From the NCBI GenBank assembly GCA_031216915.1, contig CM062291.1:31810484-31874483 (forward strand): a stretch of 64,000 nucleotides of DNA, written 5' to 3'. Shown one piece after another: positions 32,891-44,329 of this stretch. This DNA comes from Pictodentalium vernedei. Its lineage: Eukaryota; Mollusca; Scaphopoda; Dentaliida; Dentaliidae. Position 1 is the first letter of the stretch. Each line of letters opens with the position of its first letter. The notes beneath the pieces are model-generated. The model saw nothing but the letters and a program-made list of their open reading frames with translations, was not told the DNA's origin and made no database searches. The translations under genes were made by a program, and so were the position numbers.

Positions 32891-33022
32891 CTACTTGGGA
32901 TGTGGTGTCATACGTAGGTAGCCTTTGCCAGAAGGGACACGTAGCGTTTCCACTCCTCCTGGGAATAACTCTGCTTCTTTATCTTTTGGAACCGTTGGAA
33001 GTACCATGCATTTCTCTCCAGG
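32891..33022 (-). CDS. PRDX6: Peroxiredoxin-6-like (1-Cys Prx), terminal exon
   Basis: On the minus strand 43 codons plus TAG encode 'PGEKCMVLPTVPKDKEAE', then 'LFPGGVETL', 'RVPSGKGYLRMT' and 'PHPK'. This is the conserved tail of 1-Cys peroxiredoxins ('MVLPT', 'LFP', 'PSGK.YLR.TP'). The exon begins after a textbook acceptor, a pyrimidine tract TTTTTTCTTCTTCTTTTC then AAG (AG at 33024-33023), in phase 0. It continues the frame of the exon at 59693-59765, 26.7 kb upstream. The family reduces H2O2 and phospholipid hydroperoxides using one peroxidatic Cys; mammalian PRDX6 also has phospholipase A2 activity. The catalytic Cys and Ser motifs are encoded earlier and are outside the window. Downstream of the stop, MITE sequence starts after 14 nt, so the 3' UTR must be largely transposon-derived. 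A possible ATTAAA lies within the T2 element. Confidence 0.93.
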   Translation of the reverse strand, partial: PGEKCMVLPTVPKDKEAELFPGGVETLRVPSGKGYLRMTPHPK

Positions 33023-33044
33023 CTTGAAAAGAAGAAGAAAAAAC

Positions 33045-33730
33045 CTAATATAAGTCCATTCAACTTAATATGCACACATTTCAAAAAGAAAAATTCTGCA
33101 AGTGACACAGTGTTCATACGAAACTCTCAGGCCATCAGTTAAATTCTGTTCTGGGCTATCTATTCAATCACTTTTCATGGAGTTTGCATGCCAGGGCTTT
33201 AGACTGGTCTAATGTGGGGACATCGGATTCAAGTAAAAAATGTCCCCAAAAATGAGAAACTACGTGATTTGTCAATTTACATACAAATAGAATATAGTAC
33301 AGGGCTTTCTAAGACCTACATTTTGCATGGTATAAAGGTATTTCTTAACCAATATCTTCATTTTAGAATGTTACAACAAGCTGATGGGAGCCATCTCTTA
33401 ATTTGGGGACACCCTTTACCGGCTTGAATTTGGGTTAATATAAAGGCCTGTTGCATGCAGATGACCATTGATACAATGTAATGTCCATTCACTTACAAAG
33501 ATATTCATTTTTGCTCAGTTATATATATAGATATTCCAATTAATTAGTATTTAATTCAACTTGAAAAGCATTATGATATCAGGCTTTTCGTGAAAAATAA
33601 GAGGCATTTTAGGATCATATTTCACAGAAAATAAAGGGATTATTTTAGGAATTTATAGGGCTATTTGGACCAAAAACTTTAAAATTATAAGTATCAAAAT
33701 AGGTAATGTACTCACCTTTAAAGAGAACAA
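33045..33730. other. Intron sequence without recognised repeat
   Basis: Mixed AT-rich sequence, no tandem structure. The copy of 'AACAAGTGGCCCCATGGGGG' at 33735 begins a truncated family-A start. Confidence 0.4.
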
Positions 33731-33734
33731 ATAA

Positions 33735-33775
33735 AACAAGTGGCCCCATGGGGGCTGAGGCACTCACATGACCAA
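33735..33775. mobile_element. Truncated start of a family-A tandem-repeat element
   Basis: 'AACAAGTGGCCCCATGGGGG' plus 'CACTCACATGACC' parallels the start of A1 (24176) and of the copy at 35242. The rest is missing; a T4 MITE follows immediately. Confidence 0.5.
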
Positions 33776-33781
33776 AGTTGT

Positions 33782-34029
33782 ATAACTGGTTGAGTGCTAG
33801 AAGCAACTATTAGGGCTTTCAAAAAATGAGGGTACCAGAGCAAAAGTCAACATTTTCCTTGCTCATGTTTCATATTCGTTCAAATGCAAATAATATTTTG
33901 CTTATTTAAATTTGTTTTATTACAAATTATTTGAGAGTGCATGTAGGTACTCTTCATTAATTTGTGATAAAACAAATTCTCAATAACAAATTCAGACCAC
34001 CCAAATTAATCTAGCCCTCAACCAGTTAA
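33782..34029. mobile_element. TTAA MITE family T4
   Basis: The left end '(A)TAACTGGTTGAGTGCTAG', right end 'CCTCAACCAG' plus TTAA (34026-34029). The core 'TTGTTTTATTACAAATTATT' with 'GAGAGTGC' folds on a more decayed inverse. 'GAGGGTACCAGAGCAAAAG' is shared with the copy at 26736-26983. Confidence 0.75.
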
Positions 34030-34370
34030 AGAAGGATTTAATTACCATCTACGGCTAGTTAAAACGACAGAGGAATGAAGTTATTTAATTATTTATAATT
34101 CTGCTGTCTATACAAGATGAATTTTTTTCTTGTATTGGGATGGCACCACAGAAATAATGCCCAGATTTTCAGTAATGGAAAAATAGGGAGTCCAAATATC
34201 AACTTAGGGATTTGACTTGAACAAACTTGAAGGATGTTGTATATAAAAAATCAACAGATTCTGACTCAGCAAGCCTCGTGTCTGGCTCAAATATCTTGCC
34301 CCACGGGTGAGATTTCCCCATCCCACCCAGATACCCATCGAGGATAATAATAATGTAACACCTGTGACAA

Positions 34371-34585
34371 TTAACCCCTAGCACTCTGGTAGTGCAACAT
34401 AATTTTCCCCAGTCACCGTGTTTATCTCTTATTTAACTATGAATTTAACAAATTGTATCCTGTTTGACAGAGCTGTTTGAGCTCTCTTTCAAAAAAGATA
34501 TATTTGCTTAAATACCAAACTGCATTATGGGAAATATTTGCTGCTGAAAACTTTGCCATTTTGACATCAACGTGCAGAGGGTTAA
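34371..34585. mobile_element. TTAA MITE family T2, decayed
   Basis: TTAA lies at 34371-34374 and 34582-34585. 'TGTTTGACAGAGCTGTTTGA' with 'GAGCTCTCTTTCAAA' is the eroded palindrome. The right subterminal 'TGACATCAACGTGCAGAGGG' matches T2. Confidence 0.8.
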
Positions 34586-34899
34586 ATCAATTTTACTGGA
34601 GGGCAGTAAGAAACTTTTTCATATCTTTGAAGGGAAAAAGCAAGAATACATTTTTTAGTAATCTTACCTCCCTTGATATGCATACAAAACATTGTTAAAA
34701 TGAAATTGAAAATTGCAGCTATGAATGAAGCACTTCTTGGAGAATAATTTGAAAAAAATAAAGTTGATTTCAATTTTTTTCATATTGACAGATGTGGTAC
34801 AGTGGGAGTTGAGACATAGGAGCAGCCAGAATGGGGGTTGGGGGGGGGGGGGAGTCACAGGGGTCTGTGCTCCCCTCTCCAATCCCTAAAAGTCTGCAT

Positions 34900-35235
34900 C
34901 AGTAAGGCCTATAAAAAAATTTAAAATTTGTTTCTCAGGCCCTCCAGCATGGGCCTTTTGGCCGCCCCATGTTATCTTTTTATAACCAATGTAAACTTAA
35001 AAAAAAAAAAAATTAAATGGTTTATGTCTGATATTTTACCCAAGTTAAAAAAAATGATATATTTGTCCCTGGAGTGCAAGAAGGTTTTGCAATGCTTTAG
35101 CATTGCAAAGCCTTCTTGCCCTCAAGGGACGAAATACACCACCACCCATGCTATTCTGTAGATTATGGGGCCTAAAACATAAACCATGAACATGAACTTT
35201 TGATGGCAAAGAAATAATTACAGAAATAAAAAATA
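34900..35235. mobile_element. Palindrome-centred repeat (also inverted at 53690-54060)
   Basis: The sequence 'CATGGGCCTTTTGGCCGC', 'AAATGGTTTATGTCTGATAT', then the palindrome at 35061-35136 ('TTTGTCCCT.GAGTGCAA.AAG' and its inverse) and 'TATTCTGTAGATTATGGGGC' reappears in reverse order and strand around 53833-53904. These are two copies of one repeat in opposite orientation inside the same intron. Confidence 0.65.
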
Positions 35236-35241
35236 AAATAA

Positions 35242-35330
35242 AACAAGAGGCCCCACGTGGCCTTAATCGCTCACCTGACAAAGTGACTCTAAGAAGTATT
35301 TTAGGTCACCTTCACAATGTCATGCCTCAT
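35242..35330. mobile_element. Start of a family-A tandem-repeat element
   Basis: 'AACAAGAGGCCCCACGTGGC' then 'AATCGCTCACCTGAC'. The inverse 'CAGGTGAGC' lies at the end of A2 (near 40190), so 'GCTCACCTGA...TCAGGTGAGC' may be subterminal inverted repeats of one element interrupted by later insertions. Confidence 0.55.
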
Positions 35331-35579
35331 CAACATTAACTGGTTGAGTGATAGATTTTGTTTGAAGTTCAACATTTGTTACCTAAAATTAGTTTTAGGC
35401 CAATCTCCAATGATTTTTAATAAAGCAAATTTATCTCTGCAGACAAACTGGTTTAGCATGAAGCACAAACAAGGAATGTGAAGAGATAGCCTTGGACATC
35501 TCTCCCCAACTGTGGATATCTTCCATGTGCTACATGTATGTATTTGCATGCAAGAAAACAAAAATTTTCACAAATTTTC

Positions 35580-36590
35580 CAAAATATTAGTTTTTTTTAT
35601 CATCATTGGAACAAGCTCAAACAGCTTATTCCAATAGGGGTATGGGATGATCAGATATATTTTTGAGACAGAAATGTGAATATATAAATAATGGTGTTTT
35701 TTTGTGAATGATGCTGGAGAATTTTGCGTAAAGATATGGTAAATGGTTTGTTCTAGATACAGAATGATGCAAAAGTATTTAAATTTGATTAGGCAAGTTG
35801 TTCCTATAATGCATTTAAAAATTGAAGTAACTGTTTTTTTGCTGACAAACTTTTAGATGTGTGTGTCTGTGTTTGTGTGTGTGTGTGTGTGTGTGTTTGT
35901 GTGTGTGTGTGGGGGGGGGGGGGGGGGGGGGGGGGGGGTAAGAGTGTTCTTGCAAACAAAATTCCTGAATAAATGGAAAATTTTATTTTTTGTGTGAAAG
36001 ACATAGTGCGTGAATGTTGATTGGAACAAGCTTAGAGAGCTCATTTTAATGTGAAGTCATAAAGCTGTGTTTTACGTACGAAATTCTGGAATAACTAAAA
36101 AAATTGCTTTTTTGACTCAAAAAGCATGGTGTGCGACCTCTCATTGGAAGCTCATTCCAATGGGGTATTTACAAGCGATAAGTACATGTATGTTTAAGAG
36201 ACAAAAATTAAAATTTGAATAGCGATTTTTGCGAAGAATGCTGACAAGTTTTGGCAGTTATGCTGGTAAAAAGGTAAGATATGCAAAGTGGTTGTTTTTA
36301 GAGGCGACATTTAATTAAGGGGAATTAACCCTTGATTACTGAGGTAACTTCTAAAAGTACTGAAATTTCATGAAGCAATGTGAATAACAGACAACAGTTG
36401 CCTAAAAATTTCATGAATAACTAAAATTTTTATTCCTTTGTCTCGAAAACATGGCATATGACCTTTGTTGGAATGAGCTGAATGCGTGTGTTCCAATGAG
36501 GGGGTCATAAAATTTGAACGGAGATTTGTGTGAATAATGCATTAGTACTGCTAGATTTGGGTAAACGGTTCACCCTGGATACCACCCCTT
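35580..36590. mobile_element. Four decayed P1-type palindromes in a row
   Basis: 'ATTGGAACAAGCT..' cores with inverse partners occur near 35605, 36020, 36142 and 36465, each next to 'CTCAAAAAGCATGG' or 'CTCGAAAACATGGCATATGA' and 'GGTAA' ends. They look like successive insertions or local duplications of the P1 MITE. Confidence 0.5.
35863..35938 (+). repeat. (GT)n followed by 28 G
   Basis: An alternating TG tract with a few interruptions runs into an uninterrupted 28-base G run at 35911-35938. The same TG-then-G arrangement occurs at 55766-55804 and, inverted, at 8881-8915 and 9300-9330. Confidence 0.9.
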
Positions 36591-36654
36591 CTATAGTAGA
36601 TCTTTTCTGCAAATTTTGTCTAAGATTCTATCAACTTTACAAATAAATACGTTC

Positions 36655-39580
36655 ATGAATCACAATCAGATCCACCCCACAATGTTGCATACCAAATATC
36701 AAAAGATTCTGCCTGCTGGATCTGGAGAAGAAGATTTTTTAAGAAATATGCCTGAAATGCACTAAGTTAAAATTTGGGCTCCTATACGGAGCTCAAATAT
36801 AAACCCAGGGGGCTGATTTGAACAAACTTGAATCAGATCCACCCCACAATGTTGCTTACCAAATATGAAAAGATTCTGAAGCTGGATCTGGAGAAGAAGA
36901 TTTTTTAAGAAATTTGCCTGAAATGCACTAAGTTCGAATTCGAGCTTCTATAGTGAGCCCAAATATGAAACTAGGAAGCCGATTTGAACAAACTTGAATC
37001 AGATCCACCCCACAATGTTGCATACCAAATATCAAAAGATTCTGCCTGCTGGATCTGGAGAAGAAGATTTTTTAATAAATTTGCCCGAAATGCACTAAGT
37101 CCGAATTCGGGCTTCTATATTAAGCCCAAATATGAATCCAGGGGGCCGATTTGAACAAACTTGAATCAGATCCACCCCGCAATGTCGCATACCAAATATC
37201 AAAAGATTCTGCCTGCTGGATCTGGAGAAGAAGATTTTTGAAGAAATTTGCCCAAAATGCACTAAGTTTGAATTCGAGCTTCTATAGTGAGCCCAAATAT
37301 GAATCCAGGGGGCCGATTTGAACAAACTTGAATCAGATCCACCCCGCAATGTTGCATACCAAATATCAAAAGATTCTGCCTGCTGGATCTGGAGAAGATG
37401 ATTTTTTAAGAAATTTGCCTGAAATGCACTAAGTTCGAATTCGAGCTTCTATAGTGAGCCCAAATATGAATCTAGGAAGCCGATTTGAACAAACTTGAAT
37501 CAGATCCACCCCACAATGTTGCATACCAAATATCAAAAGATTCTGCCTGCTGGATCTGGAGAAGAAGATTTTTTAATAAATTTGCCCGAAATGCACTAAG
37601 TCCGAATTCGGGCTTCTATATTAAGCCCAAATATGAATCCAGGGGGCCGATTTGAACAAACTTGAATCAGATCCACCCCGCAATGTTGCATACCAAATAT
37701 CAAAAGATTCTGCCTGCTGGATCTGGAGAAGAAGATTTTTTAAGAAATTTGCCCGAAATGCACTAAGTTTGAATTCGAGCTTCTATAGTGAGCCCAAATA
37801 TGAATCCAGGGGGCCGATTTGAACAAACTTGAATCAGATCCACCCCGCAATGTTGCATACCAAATATCAAAAGATTCTGCCTGCTGGATCTGGAGAAGAT
37901 AATTTTTTAAGAAATTTGCCTGAAATGCACTACGTTCGAATTCGAGCTTCTATAGTAAGCTCAAATATGAATCTAGGGAGCCGATTTAAACAAATTTGCA
38001 TCAGATCCATCCCACAATGTTGCATACCAAATATCAAAAGATTCTGCCTGCTGGATCTGGAGAAGAAAATTTTTTAAGAAATTTGCCTGAAATGCACTAA
38101 GTTTGAATTCGAGCTTCTATAGTGAGCCCAAATATGAATCTAGGAAGCCGATTTGAACAAACTTGAATCAGATCCACCCCACAATGTTGCATACCAAATA
38201 TCAAAAGATTCTGCCTGCTGGATCTGGAGAAGAAGATTTTTTAATAAATTTGCTTGAAATGCACTAAGTTCAAATTTGGGCTCCTATACTGAGCCCAAAT
38301 ATAAACCCAGGGGGCCGATTTGAACAAACTTGAATCAGATCCACCCCGCAATGTTGCTTACCAAATATGAAAAGATTCTGCCTGCTGGATCTGGAGAAGA
38401 AGATTTTTTAAGAAATTTGCATGAAATGCACTAAGTTCAAATTCGAGCTTCTATAGTGAGCCCAAATATGAATCTAGAAAGCCGATTTGAACAAACTTGA
38501 ATCAGATCCACCCCACAATGTTGCAAACCAAATATCAAAAGATTCTGCCTGCTGGATCTGGAGAAGAAGATTTTTTAAGAAATTTGCCTGAAATGCACTA
38601 AGTTCGAAATCGGGCTCCTATACTGAGCCCAAATATGAACCCAGGGGGCCGATTTGAACAGACTTGAATCAGATCCACCCTACAATGTTGCATACCAAAT
38701 ATCAAAAGATTCTGCCTGCTGGATCTGGAGAAGAAGATTTTTTAAGAAATTTGCCTGAAATGCACTAAGTTCGAAATCGGGCTCCTATACTGAGCCCAAA
38801 TATTAACCCAGGTAGCCGATTTGAACAATCTTGAATCAGATCCACCCCACAATGTTGCTTACCAAATATCAAAAGATTCTGCCTGCTGGATCTGGAGAAG
38901 AAGATTTTTTAAGAAATTTGCCTGAAATGCACTAAGTTCGAATTCGGGCTTCTATAGTAAGCCCAAATAGGTATCCAGGGGGCCGATTTGAACAAACTTG
39001 AATCAGATCTACCCCGCAACATTGCATACCAAATATCAAAAGATTCTGCCTGCTGGATCTGGAGAAGAAGATTTTTGAAGAAATTTGCCTGAAATGCACT
39101 AAATTCGAATTCAAGCTCCTATAGTGAGCCCAAATATGAATCTAGGGAGCCGATTTGAACAAACTTGAATCAGATCCACCCTACAATGTTGCATACCAAA
39201 TATCAAAAGATTCTGCCTGCTGGATCTGGAGAAGAAGATTTTCAAAGAAATTTGCCTGAAATGCAGTAAGTTCAAATTTGGGCTCCTATACTGAGCCCAA
39301 ATATAAACCCAGGGGGCCGATTTGAACAAACTTGAATCAGATCCACCCCACAATGTTGCATACCAAATATCAAAAGATTCTGCCTGCTGGATCTGGAGAA
39401 GAAGATTTTTTAAGAAATTTGCCTGAAATGCACTAAGTTCGAAATCGGGCTCCTATACTGAGCCCAAATATGAACCCAGGGGGCCGATTTGAACAAACTT
39501 GAATCAGATCCACCCTACAATGTTGCATACCAAATATCAAAAGATTCTGCCTGCTGGATCTGGAGAAGAAGATTTTTTAA
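36655..39580. repeat. Tandem array A2, ~167-bp unit, about 18 copies
   Basis: The unit marker 'AATGTTGCATACCAAATATC' falls at 36681, 36848, 37014, 37181, 37348 and onward at 166-167 bp spacing, to 39520. Each unit also contains 'GATTCTGCCTGCTGGATCTG', 'GAAATGCACTAAGTTCGAAT' and 'GCCCAAATATGAATC.AGG'. Units fall into variants ('GAGCTTCTATAGTGAG', 'GGGCTCCTATACTGAG', 'GGGCTTCTATATTAAG'). Open frames through it are repeats of the unit, not genes. Confidence 0.95.
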
Positions 39581-40206
39581 TGTTTTTCCCATTGCCTACA
39601 GTGTTAAAAAGTGCTGACTCAGCACTTTTTCAAAGTCCCGAAACTGTACCCTATGATAAAACCGATGGCAATTTTTTTTTACCAATCCTTTCTGTTGGTC
39701 CTAAGGAAGCTGCACACCAAATAAAAATTCTCAGTGCCGTGCAGTTTTGGAGATATGGGCGTTTTAAATTTTTTCTATTTTTAGCTCCTGCGGTTCCCAC
39801 GGGGCTGCGGGAAAATTTTTTTTTGCATAAATCAAGTACTCATGACTCAATAAGCCCTCACATAAAATTTGGTTCAAATCAGCCTCTCGGTTTGGAAAAT
39901 AGAAATTTTGGGCGGGGCAAAAAATTTTGCCCCTCTCATAACAACGCCAAGTATAGCCCCACAAACTTCTCTTGAACAAATCTGAGTCTACACCTCAAAA
40001 GGAAGCTGCACACCAAATATCAAGTCTCTGCTACTGCTGGTTCATGAGAAGAAGATTTACAAAGATTTTGGTGCCCCTTGGGGGCGTGGCACCACCCAGG
40101 AGGAGGGGCAACTTCATTTGAACAAATCTGAATTGGCATTAGGTAATAAACATTCAGAAAGTGATTAGTAAAGCTCCCCTTGAGCTTCGCTCAGGTGAGC
40201 TAAAAA
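39581..40206. mobile_element. 3' module of element A2
   Basis: It is homologous to 25300-25960 in A1: 'CAGTGTTAAAAAG', 'TTCTGTTGGTCCTAAGGAAG', 'TTTTTCTATTTTTAGCTCCT', 'GCCCTCACATAAAATTTGG', 'AATTTTGGGCGGGGC'. It closes with the hairpin-like 'AAGCTCCCCTTGAGCTTCGC' and 'TCAGGTGAGCTAAAAA'. The order array then 3' module is the same in both elements. Confidence 0.75.
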
Positions 40207-40638
40207 CTGCTCATCTGCATGCAATTTTACAAATAATGGCCTGAGAAACAGAATATCTACTTTGTGTGGCCTAACATCCAACTAAATAGCACCAGCATTT
40301 TAGTGTTGATTTTCACTCATTAACTAGTAAATATCTGAACTAAAACAACTTGCCAGGCTCATCTGACTCAGATTGCAGAAATGGTGCAACTTGTAAATTC
40401 ATCAGATATAAGCCGCATGTTATGTAATCCACCCACTAGCCTGACCTATTAACCCTCAAATTCCCATACAGTCACAAACTGCTATTTAGATTTTACTTTG
40501 AAAAAGTTGACCCCAAATGTTTTCTTCCTTGTGTAATCTCCTGGTAGGCTGAATTCATCTTGGCAAATTTTTACATCAATGTTGACTGCCAACAATGCCG
40601 TAGAAACACTGCTAAGCGATCTGCGGCTGTCTGCATGT
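40207..40638. other. Intron sequence without recognised repeat
   Basis: No coding or repeat signal noted apart from 'GCCTGAGAAACAGAATATCT', a string that recurs near 53305. Confidence 0.35.
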
Positions 40639-40650
40639 CCTTAATGTAGT

Positions 40651-40878
40651 GATTTATTTATTTATTGGTGTTTAAGGTCACATATTGTTGGCTAATCATG
40701 ACCACAACATGAGTATCAACTCAAGACCAAGGGTGAGCGTTAATAAGCCATGTTGCCCATTTTGGAGAGGGTTTGCACCTCCTAAGCACTGGTGACTGGG
40801 CCCTATTTTACCAGTAAAACAGAGCCTGTTTACTGCAGTGAGCAGGCACTGCTTCACTTCCCGGGGTTCCCGCAGGGA
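40651..40878 (-). mobile_element. Short retroelement: shared SINE tail with an unrelated head
   Basis: A perfect 12-bp target duplication CCTTAATGTAGT lies at 40639-40650 and 40879-40890. The 3' end is the common 'ATGTGACCTTAAACACCAAT' plus (AAAT)n. The 5' part (minus strand 'TCCCTGCGGGAACCCCGGG', 'AGTGAAGCAGTGCCTGC') is neither tRNA- nor 5S-like. It is either a further SINE head or a 5'-truncated copy of the partner LINE that owns this tail. Confidence 0.85.
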
Positions 40879-41005
40879 CCTTAATGTAGTAATTGTCATA
40901 AAAATTAATCTGAAGGTTTTAGGTTTACTATCATTTTGTTTATCTGAGAGCATTTTGTAATTATTTCTTTGAGGTTATTACTTTGTTAATTTCATATCGT
41001 GAAAA

Positions 41006-41361
41006 GTTAAAAAATTTATAGTAATTTATATATTTTTTATACTTACCAATGACCCAGACGTAGCTGGCGCTAACTCTTAAAATATAGGGCCAAACACAAA
41101 TTTTGCCCCCCAATCCCCAAAATTTGCATCTAAAACCAAAGAAAACATGTCCTGAATGGCCCTCCACACTTCACCTCCACTGCGCATGCGCAGTGTCAAG
41201 GACTTTCCGAAATTGGCGCCATTAATCATTCTAATAACCATTGCCTGGTAAGCACTCTGTACTCAGCGGGGAGGTAAGAGTTCCCAACTCCTGGGAGGGC
41301 CATCCCCGTCTGGGTCATTGGTAAGTATAAAAAATATATAAATTACTATAAATTTTTTAAC
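41006..41361. repeat. Palindromic left-terminal unit of E1
   Basis: 'GTTAAAAAATTTATAGTAAT' through 'TATACTTACCAATGACCCAG' (41006-41058) is repeated perfectly inverted at 41309-41361. TTAA lies just inside each end (41007-41010 and 41357-41360). The loop holds the ~200-bp region shared, inverted, with the right end. Confidence 0.85.
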
Positions 41362-41874
41362 ATTTTTATACTGTACCAATGACCCAGACATAGCTGAATA
41401 GTAAAAAGGCTGGAGGGCCAAGGACATAGAGCAAGATGGAATACGCTCAATAATATAAAATACAGTCATCCCTTCTAGGGAAAAAGAAGTATTGGGCCTT
41501 ACATGTATCTTTCTTATTTATGATAAATTGGAAAGATACAACACCTTCCAAAATTGAGCATCATACATCCATGTACTCTATTAATATCTAGTATAATCCT
41601 TATACTAATAATTTTTAAAGTAAGCCAATAAATAAAGTAAGTCTAGTGAATAGAGACTCTTTATACTCCTTAAAAGTGTCTGAGGATTGCATAATCATGT
41701 CCGTTGACACGTGCTATATTCAAAAGCTATACTTTAAAAACTAAGACTTGAATGAATTTTAAAAACATAAACTTCTCACTAAACAACCATCCCAATAACA
41801 GCTCAGAATTACTAACTCCGGAGGAGGTATCCCCTTGTTTTCATAGTAAAACAGGTGACCCAAGGGAACACCCT

Positions 41875-41903
41875 CCCCCCCCCCCCCCCCCCCCCCCCCC
41901 CCC
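41875..41903 (+). repeat. C homopolymer, 29 bases, in E1
   Basis: It is followed by TTTTT. E2 has C(10)T(8) at the corresponding place (54989-55006), so a C/T tract here is an ancestral part of the element. Confidence 0.9.
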
Positions 41904-44329
41904 TTTTTCTTGCCCTGGGTCAAATAGCCCAGAGCAAAGAGGGCAGCAGAACGGAGTCACTGCCGAAACAGACAGCCTACCTAGCTATAGTAGCAACTGT
42001 TAAGTGAATGACATTCTGAGCAGTAGATAATAGACCTAACAATAGAGGCCTCCAGAAATGGACTCAATATTTCTGAGATAAAAAATTCATGAATGTGGAT
42101 GGCTGAGCGCAATGAGCAGCCTTCAAAAATCTATAATAGCGACACTATTAATGTAAGCCCAAGATGTAGAAGAACTCTTACTTCATGAACCGAAATCTCA
42201 AACACAACTGCTGAGTCAAAGATATACCATAAGCAGTATCGATAGTTAATTGAATCCATTAGCAATAGAATGGAGCGTAACGTCCTTCTAATAGGCATCA
42301 AAGACAGAAGAAGTTTACGCCCGTAGTAATAAACAGATATCTGTTTATAAATACATAAACTCTAACAGAGTAAAGGCCTATGCCCGTATGAAGACGGAAG
42401 GACCTTAATAACAATAGGTAACTCTTATGCAAAAATCCAACCTAAATAGTAAAGGAAGTAGTGATTCCGAAACTACAAAGTGAAAATCATCCACCGATAG
42501 TGCATGAAACTCACTGACTCTACAGTAAAAGAGAAGCCAACAGAATTACTGTCTAAAAGGTCAGAATTTGAAAACTACTGTTTCCAGAGGCTCAAATGAT
42601 TAATTAGCTAAATAAGAACCGAAGTTAAATTCCATATAGGAATTTAATCTAATGATTCTAAGTCTATTTATCAAAAAGTTACTAACTGACTTAGATATAG
42701 AGACATAAGACTCAATTGTAAACTATCATAGAGTGCATAGGTATGAGGTAACATAAACCTATAACCTTAATAATAATAGGCTGCAGTAGATCTTGTCAAA
42801 CAAGTATACTAAAAAGTTGCAATGAGTAGTATGGAGGGATCAATAATATGAACATAGTGATCCCTACACCAACGACGGAAGAGCCTCCACTTTAGCCGCA
42901 TAGAATAGCGAAGAAGAGGATCTCCTATAGTAAGAAATCGCGTCCAAAGCTCGTCCAGTACAATGCTAAAAATGCAATACGGACCACACAACGGAATACA
43001 TGAAGGTTGCGACCTTGCGGGTTGTGATAAAGATGACACGATTTTACCCAGCGAAAAAAGATCCTCACATTAAGGAAGATTTCGCGATAAGTCCCACAGT
43101 AGACATCAGAGTAAATTTACCCACGGTCTCTGTGAAGACAGAGATGCTATCAACAGAAATGTATTGTGGTTGTTTATCTTAGCAATACCTGCTGAAACAA
43201 CAGCGCCGGAGGATACACATATCCTATCATCCCGTCCTATTAGATCAATAGAGCATTAACAACATTAGCTCAGAGATCCGGACAAGCAAACACATACGTC
43301 TGCAATTGATTAGCAAGCTGTGTCGTAAATAAATTATCATTGGGCGCTCCCATTGATAGCAAATCTGATTGAATACTTGTTTGTTGAGAGTCCATTCTGA
43401 CAGCAACAAGCGACCCATAAGTGAACGGGAGTCCGGTAAAACAATCAGACGACCCGGAATATGACGGACCGAAACAGAACTTGGTGTACTATAACAAACA
43501 GAAGGATTCTTTCCATTAAATTGAATAACGGAAACGAATGAGTGCCTCCCTGGTTCCGGAGATACGCCACTAGTGTCGAATTAACGGACAGGATTTGGAC
43601 ATGCGTTTCTGAATAATGTTCATCCAATGACATAAAGCAAGCCTAAAAAACATTATTCCGCGGAAGATAAGTGCTTGCTTAGAGACTGTGGAACCCAAAG
43701 ACCCTGGCACTTCGAATCCATTGGGATCAATATTATATCCCAACCTGTTTGACTGGTAACCATCATAATTATAACACTCGGATCCGGCAACTGCAGTGGC
43801 ACTCTCTGAGTCAACCACCGAATGTTTGCCCCAGTCTGAATCTCTTGCAACACTAGATAGACAAGAGAACGTGTAAATCGAGCAATTCATGGATTGCTGA
43901 AAAGTTGCCGTCGAAGAGAAGCTTCTCCGAGAACGAAGCGACTCTGAGAGAGTTCTCCACCTTACTATCTACGCGCGTGGATGTAGCTAGGGCTGCATCA
44001 CGTCTAACCAATTCCAATCAGCCACTGAAGGGCGGAGTTATACGTGAACAAACTAATGCCCTCAAAAGAAATCACATTGAGGATAATATCCCGTAATTCT
44101 TTTCTTGAAGACGTAATGATAACGCCTCAGTAAGGAGGATTACGTATGATAAAGCGTCTAAGTTAAGTCTACTAGACATCATTGTCGTTTCCAACATTGT
44201 GGTTGAAAAAGACATAGACGGCGAAAAAGAATATTTCCAGTCTTTAACCACGCCGTCTAGACGCATATGAACTCTCGGTATGCCCTGCTCTGCCAAAATA
44301 AATTATTCGTATAAATGATAAAAAGGCAG

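Noticed and set aside
36655..39975. Several open frames, up to 158 codons, across array A2 and its 3' module
   Set aside because: They are translations of the 167-bp unit repeated in successive frames, with recurring peptides such as 'SGEEDFL'; none starts outside the repeat or shows a domain.
24176..40206. A1 and A2 as the two LTRs or ends of one huge element
   Set aside because: Each has its own start, array and 3' module in the same order and they are diverged. They are independent copies.
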